Source of the DNA: Edolisoma coerulescens
Taxonomy: Eukaryota; Chordata; Aves; Passeriformes; Campephagidae
Reading direction: 5' to 3'
DNA: 64,000 nt
Assembly (NCBI GenBank): GCA_013397115.1
Contig: VWZW01001014.1
Coordinates: forward strand, 1,848,877-1,912,876
Positions 52,507 through 64,000 of the stretch are shown in pieces. Below the pieces are notes generated by a model, which was not told where the DNA came from, made no database searches, and saw nothing but the letters and a program-made list of their open reading frames with translations. The first letter of the stretch is position 1, and every line of letters begins with the position of its first letter. Made by a program: the position numbers and the translations under genes.

Positions 52507-55500
52507 CTTTAAAAGAGAAGAAGAAAATGACATCAGAAATGGGTCAGTATGGAAACTGCTCAGATGTGACACATCAATGCTTTATTCATTGCTAACACTG
52601 ACCACTCCTGCCACACACACAGACAGCTGTGGAGGCAGCCACAGGGCTGCAGGGGCACTGCTGGAGCATTTGCAAGCGGGGGGTCAATCCTGACTTGACT
52701 TTTCTTGTCACTGGCACGTGCTCTGGAAATGTCAGGCAGAGAAACTACACAAGAGGAGATGCTTAGAGGACACAGGCTTTACCAGGGACAGCAGACCCTG
52801 GAGCAATGGAAAGGCTTTCTCTCCCTACAGCTCTGCTGTTGAGAGTGTACTCCATACAACACGCACTTGCTCCAAAACCCTGCTCCAGGAACAGTAATTA
52901 TTTCATACAAAGCAAAACAGCATCAGCAGGAGACTAAGGCAGTGATCAGGGCACAGTTCTGCCAATGGATATTTCAGTTCACATTAATTTTGACAGATTA
53001 AGGATTTGATCTTTAGCTTCTGTAAGAGGGGGCTGGGAAAGCCCTCATTGTTACGTTGGCTTAGGCACTCAGTGCCAGGAGAAGCCAAGTACCCAAATGC
53101 TTGAGAAGCATCAGAGGCCCAAGGGATGCCTCTTCACATTTCTTTACGACTCATATGGGTCCTGGCATGCTGGCTTGTGACGATCCCCATCTTGGGTCCA
53201 AAATAATGTATCTGCCCAACACAATTACATAGCACAGGCAGTGGGAGGCAGGCTGCTGGCAGATGGGGTGGTACTGCTTCTGCTGAGTCAGGCCAAGTTC
53301 TTCTCCCTCCTTTCTATCCCCCGCCCCGCCAAAAAACAGTAAGGCTGATGTTTGCTGTAATTTATGTTTTCTGAGTAACCTGAGAGAGCTGTGCTCTAGG
53401 GTAAGATTTCTGTGTAGCTCTACCATGAATTTAGAGGATATGCTATTCCACTTGAATCACCTTGAACTTGAATTCTGGGCCTAGTGACTGTGCAAATGCT
53501 GCTCCTCTTGTGTGTCGCTGGATGCTAATAGCTGTCTACACATGAGTTTATGTTGCCTAGCAGACAAGGAGGCGCAGAGGTTGAATGTGACTGGTTTACT
53601 GATGGATGTGTTTTTCTCTATTACCTTTTAATGAGCTATCTTAAGCCAAAATCTACCTATTCCCTCTGAAAAAAATGTGAGAAATGCTTATTTTGGTCAG
53701 GCTGTTTTGGTGTTGCCTGATATGCTGCTAATGAGCAGCATGAGTTAAGTGGGTTTTGGATCAGCCCTGACCGAGTCCATGCACATGAGCATCACGCATC
53801 ATCCATTTGCTGCTGACAAAATCCTTGCCCTCAGTTTCCATAGAGCAACAGCTGTAGGGGCACCTCTGGAAAACTTGCTGTTGCCTTCAGAAGAGGCAGG
53901 ATTCTGCTACCAGTGTTCTTCCACTGCTGTACAGGAGGAAGTGGAAGGACACTCTAGACAGTGACTTTCTGGAAGTAGCTGTCTTGTGGAAGATCTTGGT
54001 ATCAAAAACACCTTGACACAGTGCTTTTAGATCTCATCCTCCCCTCTCACAGGGTTTGTGTCTACCCAGATGAGGTGCCTAAACTTTATTGAACAGGATG
54101 GAGGAAGCTCTAGATGACTTCAAAACCACCAATGCTTTCATGGACCTCTAGGGAAGCTCAGTATTCATGGTAAGAGGACAGCTAAAATTTAGGCATGAGC
54201 AGGGCATCCACACAGGATGGAATACATCCACTCCATAATCCCTAGGTCACTCTTCACTTTCAGCAGAGACCTCAGAAAGTATATCCAGATGGTGAACTTG
54301 CTGGCTAGGAAGCTGCTGCTACAATACATATTTGTCAGCCTTCCGGAGCCTGGAGCCCTGGAGCTCATCTGCATTATGGTAATTTGGAACAAGAAACCAA
54401 CAGTAACAGTTGGCATATATTCAAAGATTCTCTATTTGTAACTTGGGTCTTTTCTAAGTGATGAATTATTACCATGAACACTGGTTTGTTTGAGTGTGAG
54501 AGGGAATATGGATTCCTGAGTGCTTTGCCAGCAGAATTCACATCAGTTCTACTTTCAGCAGTGTATGTTAATGCAGCAACAAGGGAAACAGCATACGTAC
54601 TGTGAGGACACAGAATCTCTGTGATTTAGCCAAACTGGATATTAATGGATTATTCTACAGTAAGCATTTGTAGCTGCTTTTATGCTAATTGTCACTTAAC
54701 ATACTTCTGTGTGCAGAGGAAGGACGAAGCCTGTACAGATGGTAGAAATGCATCAGTACAGCTTATCAGAGTAGAAAATCTGGCCATTAAGCCCTGGGTT
54801 TATCAGTTCTTACCAACTTTATTCTCACTTGTCTGAATCTTAGAAATTTTACAAATGTGTATAGCCTAAGCATAGCTGAATGTCACAGATACAGTACAGA
54901 TAATACTTTTGGATAAGGGCATGTAAAAGAGAATTACCTGTTACAATAACTTGGCTTTTTTACACTCACTCTTGGCCAAACTAAGATTTGCTTTTGATTT
55001 TTTCATGTAACCTGTTAAATGCATGCAGGTACCATTGTGGGATGTTGGCATTTGCTGAACTGCTAAATCTTCTCTAGTTTTGACTTCTTCTTATGGGCAA
55101 ATTTGTGCCAACCTTTGTTTTTCTTAGCCTTTTTTGGAGTTAACAAAAAACAAGCTACCCACCTTGCTATGGGATTGCTGTTAGCACCCTTTGTTTCAGA
55201 TGCTAAGCACTGTGTATGGCTCCTGAAACAGGTGTGTGGGGAGGGGGGGGTAGGTGCGTGCAGAAAACATACAGTGGAAACCATCAGTTCACAGATCCTT
55301 AGCCACAGAACTGGGAGGTCTTTGCTAGTTTCTACCTCATCTCATGCAACTTCTTTCCTAACCTTTTTAGATACAAGCAGAAGATGTATCCAGATTTCTT
55401 GAATTTCAAAATAAATTTCAACTGAACCTTTGTAGGATTTCTCTATTGAATAGTGGGTGGCCAGAAAAGGAGTTCTCTCCTCTTAGTTGGAATTTTGGTG

Positions 55501-58261
55501 AATCGCTCAACCAGATTAAGTTTCCCTTTCTGGGTAACAAGGATAAATGATATTTATTGTGATGGAGTAGTACAATTTCAGCCATTATGAGTTTTTAAAT
55601 GCTTTGATTTCCTTGTGGGGGAAGGATGATAGAAATGCAAATGCTATCCATGAGAAAGACAATGTTGGCAGCTGCAGTAAAACCATTGCAAATGACAGGC
55701 TCAAGAGCCACTCCAAAGAAGTCAGGGTGCAATGGGAAAAAACAGCTAATTTGGACTCTGAAGATGTGCACTTGGATAACACAATACATTGACCATTAGA
55801 TTTCTTTCCCACAGAGTAATTTGCTAGTATTTCCTGGCAGGACCTGTGGCCTCATGGAGAGAGAAGCCCACACTGGAGCAGGTTTGCTGGCAGGACCTGT
55901 GACCCTGTGTGGCACCCATGCTGGAGCAGCCTGCTCCTGAAGGACTGCACCCTGTGGAGGGGACCCATGCTGGAACAGTTTATGAAGAACCAAAGCCTGT
56001 GGGAAGGGCTCGTGAGAAGTTCATGAAGGACTGTCTCCTGTGGCAGGGACCACACACTGGAGCAGGGAAGAGTGTGAGGAGTCCTCTCCCTGAGGAGGAA
56101 GTGTCAGAGACAAGGTGTGATTAACTGCCTGCAGCCCCCATTCCTTGGTCCTCTGCACTGCTGGTGGGGAGGCGGTAGAGATTTTGGGAGTGGAGTTGAG
56201 CCCAGGATGAAGAGATGGGTGAGGAGAAGGTGCTTTTAAGATCTGATTTTATTTCTCATTGTCCTATTCCGATTTGATTGGTGATAAGTTAAATTAATTT
56301 CCTCAAGTTGAGTCTGTTTTGCTCATGACAGTAACTGGTGAGTGATGTCTCCCTGTTTTTATCTCCACCCGTAAGTCTTTTGTTGTATTTTCTCTCCTAT
56401 GTTCAGGAGAGTAATAGAGCAGCTTTGGTGGGCACATGGTGTCCAGTCAGGGTCAACCCACCACACATCTGAATAATTTTTTCCCAAATTTCTTTTGAGT
56501 TTGACATACAGGACTGGTAAAGTCTATGTCTCATTCTAAGTGTGTTCTATCTGATGTCTTATTCCAGCACCTCAACAGGAATTCTCACGGATACAGCTCT
56601 CAGAAGTGGTCAAACTCTCTCTGTGATGTTAGGAAAAGTGCCTGGGTGTCCAACAGTGACCCTAATTTTTGCCACCAATGAAGAAAATATTTCTGCATGG
56701 GTCCAGCTGTTCTTTGGTTTGGTTGCCATCAGCTAGGCAGTACCAAGTGTAGCTTCTGCCCAGCTGCAGATTTTGCTGAGCAGAATGAATGAGGAGATGA
56801 GAAGCTGGAGGTATTGGGGTGTGAGAGGGATGGGGGACTTGGAAGTGAAGTGGGGTAGGAGACCACGGGAGTAAGAAGCGGGGAAAAGTTGTAAGGTCAT
56901 AGGATCAATTTTGTAACACACAGGAAAGCAGGTTTCATTAAATCTGCAGAACAACCTATTTTATTCAAGTGTTGGAAGAAGGAAATACTCAGCTAGGACA
57001 ACAGCTCACCAAATACTGTGGCCTCTGATGTCATTGCAAAGCCCTCAGCTCAGCCGGTGTGTTTGTCATGCTTGTGCCTCTGCCTGTGTTTGCATAGCCC
57101 TCTCTATTATGGTTCTTTTGTGCTTCTTTCTCTCATTACTCTATTCATTATTTTCTGACAGAACCTCATACCCTTTACCTTTTATTATTTCCTTGGTGCT
57201 GGTACTCGCAGCAATATCAAACCAATGCCAGCAATTAAGTGACACCACTGCATGTTTCTTCACAACACTGTCTTCCTCATGCTGACCTTTCCCCAGCGAA
57301 GAGCCACATCGTTTTAAAAGCCTACATCTCCCAGTCTTGTCTCTCTGGATGTCTTTTCCCTCACGCAGTGGGTGACCAGACCCTTTCAAAGCCCTAGCTA
57401 CCAGCTCAGGGCATTTTTCATCTTCAGTCACAGCCCTGCAATTTGCAAGCAAGGCTCTGTGTTGGCTGACAGGTCAGGAAGCTAGCAAAATAATTCTTTT
57501 GGTTGCGATGATTTTATGTGGAGAGTAGGATAGAATCATGTATTTTTAATATGCAAGACAACATCAACAACCATCAGAGGTGTCAAGGGAGAGGATTAAT
57601 ATTTTGTTTTGCAGAACAATTCAATCTTCCTGTTCAATACAGCTGCTAAGTTTTTTACCATAGCTAAATGTAATTAAAGTGCTACTGATCTGCACCATGA
57701 TTTGTAAACTGGAGTCCACTGGAAAGCCTGAGCAGGAGCCACACAAGCACACATCACTCCTCTACCCACACTGCCAGTCAGAAAGACCCACAGCCATAGG
57801 GTCTTTGAAACATTATCTAGTGTTAGTTTGGCAAGATTTATGTAGCTTAGCACTGTGCAATGGCCACAAAATATACCATTGCATATGAAAGATAAATGAT
57901 AACAAGTTTTCTTGCAGAATTTTCTGGCAGTCTGGATCTGGCTGTGCAATTAGGTCAGCTCTTTACTGGCTTTCCGAAAAAAACCCACTCTTTTGCCCTT
58001 TCAGTCTTTCTCATTTGCTTAATGGAACAGTCATAATGAAATGAATACTTTTTGTTCTTCCCAGGCCACCAAAAGAGCTGACATTTTGATGGTCACTCTT
58101 CAGTTCAGTTCTCCATATTTGTCCATAGCTGAGTACTGCCTGCTGAGGCCCTGTGCTGTCCCAGTCTGCTACTAATCCCTTACTTCATCAGTTGCTTCTT
58201 TTTCAAAGTCATTGTCTACCCCTCCACTCCCAATGAAGCCAGAAAATGAGTTGGTACTTAC
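52507..58261 (-). other. AFF3: AFF3 intron, 5.8 kb, with antisense LTR-type element
   Basis: A complete phase-1 intron from GTAAGT (58261) to TTTTAAAG (52507). Apart from the retroelement at 55835-56465 it is unique-looking sequence. There is a G-run near 55.24 kb and a weakly MIR-like patch near 55.50 kb that I did not call. No other exon is supported. Confidence 0.85.
55835..56465 (+). mobile_element. Avian ERV LTR-type element, plus orientation
   Basis: About 630 bp matching a second retroelement family I recognise from bird genomes. It begins with imperfect repeats of GGCAGGACCTGTG and CCATGCTGGAGCAG units. It then has a GTGTGAGGAGTCCTC block, a TGATTGGTGATAAGTTAAAT block and a CAGTAACTGGTGAGTGAT block, and ends in GGTCAACCCACCACA. 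The left end is where recognisable similarity starts and may be a truncation. It lies antisense to AFF3. No intact retroviral gene is present; the 71-codon frame inside is not a gene. The exact Repbase family name is uncertain. Confidence 0.75.
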
Positions 58262-58298
58262 TTGTATTGCTGTGTCCTGTGGATCCCTGTTGTGACTC
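58262..58298 (-). CDS. AFF3: AFF3 coding exon, ESQQGSTGHSNT segment
   Basis: A 37-nt micro-exon that enters in phase 0 and leaves one base over. It encodes ESQQGSTGHSNT plus the first base of the next codon. The acceptor has a long pyrimidine tract (CCCTTTTTTTCTG, then ACTGTAG) and the donor is ACAA|GTAAGT. All AFF paralogues resume with D/E-S-Q after the previous exon, and human AFF3 as recalled reads DSQLVSSGHNNP, so this matches position for position. It lies in the low-complexity linker between the ELL-binding segment and the acidic LEDDLKLSSD block, and no catalytic role is expected. It is too short to stand out as an open frame; the call depends on splice sites, phase and homology together. 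Confidence 0.94.
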
Positions 58299-61200
58299 CT
58301 ACAGTAATAACAGAAAAAAAGGGAAGGTGTATTATTTTTTCAGCAATTTTTTTGCTTCAATACTTGCTTGGACATTACCTTAACAGTACAAACAGCACTG
58401 ATGATTGTCCATTTGGTTTCAAAGTAATTTTCACTTACAAGAATAAGTCCAATATTTCTTGGAAAATCCATTAATTCTTAGGCTTGTAAACTTATTTCAC
58501 AGAAACTCTTTAATGGTGCAATTCCTTGTATAGCTAATTATGGCTCTCCTGCTCACTATTCATGTATTGATCAGCCAAAACTCGTCTATTATCTTCCACA
58601 AGTTCAGATGAGAAGACAGAGGGAAGCCCAATATTGTTTCATGGACCATTGGATTCCTGAGGTAGTAGCACAGCTGGTCTTTTCTTTTCACATGTTGACA
58701 TTGACAGCATCAGAGAATGAAAATACAGACTAGTTCTGGGTCCCTGAGATTGCAAGGTCAACCTTGTGTGACAACAGCAATATCTGTGAATGTGGTGCAA
58801 TAAATCAGACCATTTTTTCCTCAAGTGCAAATGTTCTCTCACTGTGTTTTACTCAGAGAATTTGTTTGCATTCATAAAAATATAAAAGAAGTCTATAAAT
58901 ACAAATATAAACCATAACAAAAAGATATTCAAATTACAGGAAAAAAGAATACTTTGCCACGGATGGCAGCAGGAAAAGTATCCCGTATGTAACTCTGCTT
59001 CTGAATAACCCAGACACGCACAGGAAGACCACCTCACATCCATGCTGCAGTTACAACTGCAATTAAGACTGCTCAGAGAGGCCAGGCACCCACAGGAACA
59101 CATGCGGTCATTTTCGGTGAGGAACTGGGCACTGGACCAGATCCCTGGTCCACAGAGGCTGAGGGAGGAGTCAAACACACAGCTCATGGAGAGAGGAACT
59201 GCAGGTCCCCAGAGGGCTGAGGATGCTCCAACTTGGTTGGGCTGAGATTGTGCTGCTGAGACACCCAGGAGAATTCCTCAGGGGCTTGGGGTCCCAAGAG
59301 CTTCTTGGGGCCTCTAAACAGAGGTTGGCTGGACAGCAGACCCTGGTGTCCTGAGGGCTCAGCTGATCAGAATCCCTTGATCTGCACAATTTGCTCCAGA
59401 GTCAAGGCTGTCCAGACTGCATGGCTTTGATCTGTAATTTTAATGCTGTAATACACATCTGCAACTCAATTCCATCCTACATACTTGTAATGTGAGATGT
59501 CAAATTTTGAGGCGCGCCCCAAGAGTTTCTACCTACTACTGCAATATGAAAAGATCTGTACTACGTTTCACATGCCAAGAACAATTTCTCAGTAATTTGA
59601 AATTGTGTACTTTTGACAAATTGCATCAGCTTTTTGTGAATGTTTCTGATGAAGAGAGATTAAAGCCTGTTTTTTTCTAGGGACTGAATGTAATCTTAAA
59701 AAGTCAAGATCAGCTTGCAGAGGTGATGTAGTGGTATGTACACTTGAATTTAAACACTGTTCTTGTAGCTAACCATACTCCCAATAAAAGTAGGCTTTTA
59801 GAGCATGTTCAGTTTCCAAAACAGAGAATTTATGTGCCTAGAGAAGTTCAGGGAAATACAATCATTTTGAGGGAAATATCCTCATATTTGTAAAAGTGTT
59901 TGAAATGTCTAAACAAGGATCTTGCTCACTCCTTTACCTTTTCATTAACCTCAGGAAGAATGCACCCTCCCCTTTAACTGCTGAGCACAGTATCTTTCTT
60001 GCCTCTGCCAAAGGCTAGTAAAAACATCTCATAGAGAAATATAGAATGGTCCCACTAATGGAGGAAAAAAGAATGTAACTTTAAAAAAAAGGTGAAGTCT
60101 TCATTTCTGAAGATTATTGTCCAGTGTATTTCCTCCAGCTTGTTAAAATCAACAAGAAAGGAAAAAGCAAACTAATTGAGCTCGTAAAGAACAACATCAC
60201 TATGATAACTTAGCATCTGCTGAGAATAATCACCCAATATCTTTGTGACAAGAAACCAGTTCTCCTGGAGTGGCTAAATTAATTCTCAAAAAACAAAATG
60301 CTGACTGATCCCATAATATCACATATACAGAACTAGAAATCAAACACCTGATCAAACTATCAAGACATGAAATCACAGTAAAAATGAAGAAAGAGAGCAA
60401 AGCATGCAGCAGAATTAACAGCATTTTTTCCTGCACAAGAGAATTAATGCTTGAACATGAAAGCTCATCCACACAAGCATCAAGTGAGCTCTTATTTACA
60501 AATTTAATTATTCATTTAAAGTTTATTTATTAAGATGTTTTTAATAAAATTACAATCAAGAAATGCCTGATCATTTGTACATAACAAAGTGTGGCAGAGA
60601 TAGGAGAAAGGAAAGCACACACAGCCTGTCACATCACACAATCATTCCATTATCCTCAAGCTTTGAAAAACAAGAAATAAGGAGACTGTCATTGCTCCTT
60701 CCTAGTAAATTCAAGAGTACAAATTAATTCCAGAGAGAAAGAAAATTCAAAGTTAAGGATGAAATGTAACTTTATGCCCTCCATTACATAAAGGACAGTT
60801 CTTTAACAGTGCTCCCCCAGCAGTGCAGTCCTTGGAAACCTACTGGGTACTGCCATGTGTCACATCTGACCCCGACTCTCCTCTCATTCTTGTGAATTTA
60901 ATGCAGACCTCCCATGTTAATGAGGCCTGATTTCATACAGAAGTACAGCATATACACATCCATCCCGTCCATCAAATGAGAATTTAGTTATATTGATTGA
61001 TACATTCACATGTGCAGTTTCAAATGTGCAATTCTGTTATATTTGTGATATATAAATCTCAGATATTTAGCTTTTATTGCTAGACTGATTTCAAAACCAC
61101 TCTAGCTATAGTTGCTGTGGCCTTTGCAACTTTAATAGCCTAATTAATAAACTTCAAGTTTTAAGCTGTCAGATCGCTAATTACTTGAATTGCAGGTTGA

Positions 61201-63704
61201 AAGCAGTGTGGCGTGAATGCGAACTAATGATGCTGACACTCAGTTTTTTATGGACAGAAGAGTAGTTATGATTTGAATCCTTGTAACAGGGCAGGAGTCC
61301 TGCAAGCTTCTCTTTTCCCCATTCCCAAAATGATGAGTATCTCAATATTTGGGAACTGTCTTCTGTTAAAAGCAAGTGCAGCCTACTTCTCTCGTTGGAA
61401 GAGTCTTTGCAAACAAATTGAACTGATGTCTCAACACTGCTACTAAGACTGAAAAGCAATTCATGTTACAATGCATGATTTGGAACTAAGAGATGAAGCT
61501 GTTGCCCTGAATTTAGCCTTTCAGTCTCTTTACTGGCCTTGGTCACTACTTAACTGACAGAACCATTTATCTGAATAATGTGCGATCCACAACAGTTTGG
61601 TGTAGCCCTCAGGTTTTAAAAAGTAGGGACAGCTACATGGTTTACCTGTGGGAAAGCTTTCTAAGAGCTATGGAGACATTCTCTATGTGGTGCAATAAAG
61701 ATTTTACACCATGCCTTGTGAAAAGCAATAGCTAGCTTATGAAGGTTTGAAAAACATGTTTGAAAAATGAGGAAACCATTTTTTGCGTTTTGGAGCCTGA
61801 AAAGCAGATGCTTTCTAAAGTAACTGTACAGATTCAGATTAAGCCACAGAACAGCTTTTAATTATTTTAAAATATTTTAAAATAGAAGTGGTGTCTAAAA
61901 TCAACATAATCTATGGCCAGTAATACAGGATTGTTACAGGACTCTGGTCAGTTTTTTAAGGTACTTCTTTCCCATCTCACACAAAGCACTCTAACTTCTG
62001 ACCATGCAGACCACCCAGGCCACAATACAGTTGTGATGCTATTATATGTACGAAAGTATGATCATATATTACTAGATGAAATCTTGTCCATCCTTAGCTT
62101 AAAAAAAATGGAAATTCTACTTTGGCAAGAGAAAAGGAAACCACCTTGAAAAAAATCTTTAAAAATGAATGGTAGATCTCTGAAATGGCTCTGCAATTCA
62201 AAATAATAGAAAATTTCCCAGAGAGATGGATGAACAGGCAGAGAGAAGATGAGAAAGTCAATATCAACCATTATTCATGTATCTTTGCTCTCTGCTCTGT
62301 GGTTCTCCTATTCCTATATTTATCACAATACATTTAGTTGTGAGGAAGTGGATCCACAATGGCCCCACAGATCCGCTGACAGGTGCATGCCTTGCCCGTG
62401 CACATCTGCACATGTGCCACGCAAGCACGTCGTGTGGTGATAATTGTGGCAGAAACTGCAGCGCTGCAAGCACCACTTCACTTTGTCATCCCTATCTGGC
62501 ACTTCACCTGCTTGTAAGCTGCTGATCCACCTATCTCCTATAGGACTTGCTCTAACTTAACAAGCCTCTGGCCTGCCTACCATCTTCAGTCAGTTGTCTG
62601 CCTTCAGCAAGCAAATAGTGAGTTATTTCCTTCTTTTTCTTTCATAACATGCCAGAGATATTTTGGTTTACACCCCTGATACTTCAAAATCATGCCATTC
62701 TCATCCACGGAAAAGCTGTTTTACTGTAGGCAAATCAAGTTTTCTTGGCTTTGTAGTTATAATTATTCCCTGAACTAAATTTTGCAGAATGGACTTAAAA
62801 GTTGCCAAACGAGCTTGCTTTAACAGGAGAAAGACTATAAACAGCATCAATACCATCTTTCAAGCTTGAACAGTGCATGAAATATGCTTGTGACATCTAA
62901 ACAGTATATGGTGATAGAATGTGAAATTTATTGGCTCTTGCACAAGATAGCTGATTTCATTCCCTCCCGACTTACCGCGTATGAATAATGTGGTTTCCCC
63001 AAGCTTGTGCTGATGAACTTTACCATGCTGCACTGCATCCTCCCTGGGATACATATCCAATAGTGGGGCTGGTTTTAAGGGACCATCAGCAGGACTAGTG
63101 GCTTTGGTCTCTTGGAGGATCAAATATTTCTGTGGCAAATGCTTCTGTGGCCCCTCTGGGCATAACAGCACCGGGCTGACTGCCTCTCTAGCAAAGCTGC
63201 CCCTTTGAAGGCAGGCTGGTGGCAGGAGATGTGTCCCCAGTCCTCAGGCCCAACTAGAGGCCAGTGTACCAGTGAAGGCCTCCTCAGACCTCAAAGATTT
63301 CAACAAAAATCTCAGCTGGTGAAGCCAAATGACGCAGGAACAGTGGATGCAAGGAGGAGCTCCCTGACTCTCCACTGCCATCTGTGCCCTAAGGTATCAG
63401 TCAGGAGCCTCAGCAGAAGCCACCCCATCTGGATATCCTCCCAAAAACACTCGTGGTTTTACCTTGCCATGAGGAACCCGTGACCCCCACACCACCATCA
63501 ATTCTGCTGCCAAGAGATGCAGACTGTGTAGCCCTGCTGAGGCTGTAAGAAGGGAAAAGACAGGGAATACTGGCACACAGACGTGAAGAAGATCATCAGC
63601 ACGGCATCAACCTCAGCCCGGAGACCTCACACACTTAGTCAGGGCTTGTAGGACATATTGTGAGGTGCAGGAGGAATGTTTCTACATGATGCTGCATGTC
63701 TTAC
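58299..63704 (-). other. AFF3: AFF3 intron, 5.4 kb
   Basis: A complete phase-0 intron bounded by GTAAGA (63704) and TACTGTAG (58299). It contains no second gene that I can support. The 59.0-59.4 kb stretch is GC-richer and looks like an old repeat, but I cannot name it. The 60.4-61.2 kb stretch is AT-rich with several TTTATT/AATTAA runs. Direct repeats of ATTTTAAAAT occur near 61.87 kb. The small open frames here overlap one another on both strands and lack splice or homology support. Confidence 0.85.
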
Positions 63705-63791
63705 CTTGTTTGGGAAAGGAAACTTGCTTTGTTCTGCCTTTCCGGGTGTGTGAATAGCTGACAGTGGCGGAGGCCATGAATGGGTCATCTC
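63705..63791 (-). CDS. AFF3: AFF3 coding exon (first of four here), ELL-binding segment
   Basis: An internal 87-nt exon, phase 0 at both ends, encoding 29 residues that begin EMTHSWPPPLSAIH and end KFPFPNK. The acceptor is CTGTTTTTCAG and the donor is AAG|GTAAGA, both strong. The motif is diagnostic of AF4/FMR2 family scaffolds (AFF1-4). In AFF4 the equivalent stretch lies in the segment known to bind ELL/ELL2, so this exon probably carries the core of the ELL contact in a nuclear super elongation complex-like assembly with P-TEFb. The PGKAEQSKFPFPNK part is closest to AFF3 as I remember it (PGKVEPTKFPFPNK); AFF1, AFF2 and AFF4 differ more. Human AFF3 as I recall it reads EMTW here, without the HS found in this window and in the other paralogues. 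The preceding exon lies beyond 64000. Gene family is very sure, paralogue fairly sure. Confidence 0.95.
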
Positions 63792-64000
63792 CTGAAAAAC
63801 AGTATTGTTCAGCAAAATGCATTTAGAAAGTCAGTGGAAAAGGAGACAATGATAGCATATCAGTATCAAGAGTGCCTGGGTAGTGGAACATTTAAGTTAC
63901 TGCAGCTTCTAGGAAATGACCAGTTTTCACATAATCTAGACAAAACATGAGCTACAATGATTTTTACAGACTCTGGAGAGCAGTTCTTAAGCACCGTCTC
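63792..64000 (-). other. AFF3: Partial AFF3 intron at the window edge
   Basis: Intron sequence upstream, in gene orientation, of the first exon here. Only the acceptor side is visible. No other feature is recognised in these 209 bases. Confidence 0.85.

Noticed and set aside
55490..55570. Weak MIR-like order (TTTCCCTTTCTGGG, GATAAATGATATTTATT)
   Set aside because: Too short and diverged to separate from chance.
57528..57542. TAGAATCATG resembling the tail of a CR1 retroposon
   Set aside because: Only about ten bases match and no CR1 body lies upstream on either strand.
59030..59420. GC-richer stretch considered as a retroelement
   Set aside because: No recognisable termini, repeat units or coding landmarks.

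Overview
This is a vertebrate, almost certainly avian, nuclear genomic window. More than 99 % of it is intron. Two retroviral LTR-type sequences of families I recognise from bird genomes lie at about 21.2-21.7 kb and 55.8-56.5 kb. Interspersed repeats are sparse, and several very old MIR-type SINE relics survive. There are no operons, no CRISPR arrays and no bacterial genes. Short open frames are scattered everywhere, but none beyond the exons below looks like a gene.

The only gene I can support is on the minus strand: four consecutive coding exons of an AF4/FMR2 family gene, best assigned to AFF3 (LAF4). In transcription order they are 63705-63791 (87 nt), 58262-58298 (37 nt), 52455-52506 (52 nt) and 22678-22729 (52 nt). 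All four have canonical AG/GT borders. Their phases chain without a break (0-0, 0-1, 1-2, 2-0), giving 228 nt or 76 codons with no stop. The joined peptide follows human AFF3 as I remember it almost residue for residue, from the EMT..PPLSAI segment to MLEDDLKLSSDEEEN. By homology with AFF4, the first exon carries the core of the ELL-binding segment of the super elongation complex scaffold, and the last carries the conserved acidic LEDDLKLSSDE block. The introns are about 5.4, 5.8 and 29.7 kb. The flanking introns run off both ends of the window: no further exon is visible in 1-22677, so the serine-rich exon expected next lies beyond position 1.

Layout by position: 1-22.7 kb is intron, with palindromic MITE-like relics near 7.2 and 15.1 kb, tandem duplications near 11.0 and 12.3 kb, a MIR relic at 14.2 kb, and an LTR at 21.2-21.7 kb in the same orientation as the gene. 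The stretch 22.7-52.5 kb is the long intron, with microsatellites, three MIR-like relics, a perfect hairpin built from outward-facing nuclear-receptor half-sites (38.3 kb), a CpG cluster beside an RFX X-box-like palindrome (44.5 kb) and another perfect hairpin (51.0 kb). The two short introns from 52.5 to 63.7 kb hold an antisense LTR-type element at 55.8-56.5 kb.

I found no previously undescribed biological system. The most useful results are the reconstructed exon chain, the EMTHSW motif that differs from the human AFF3 sequence I recall, and a few non-coding structures worth checking for conservation. Family and paralogue names rest on memory, because no database search was possible.
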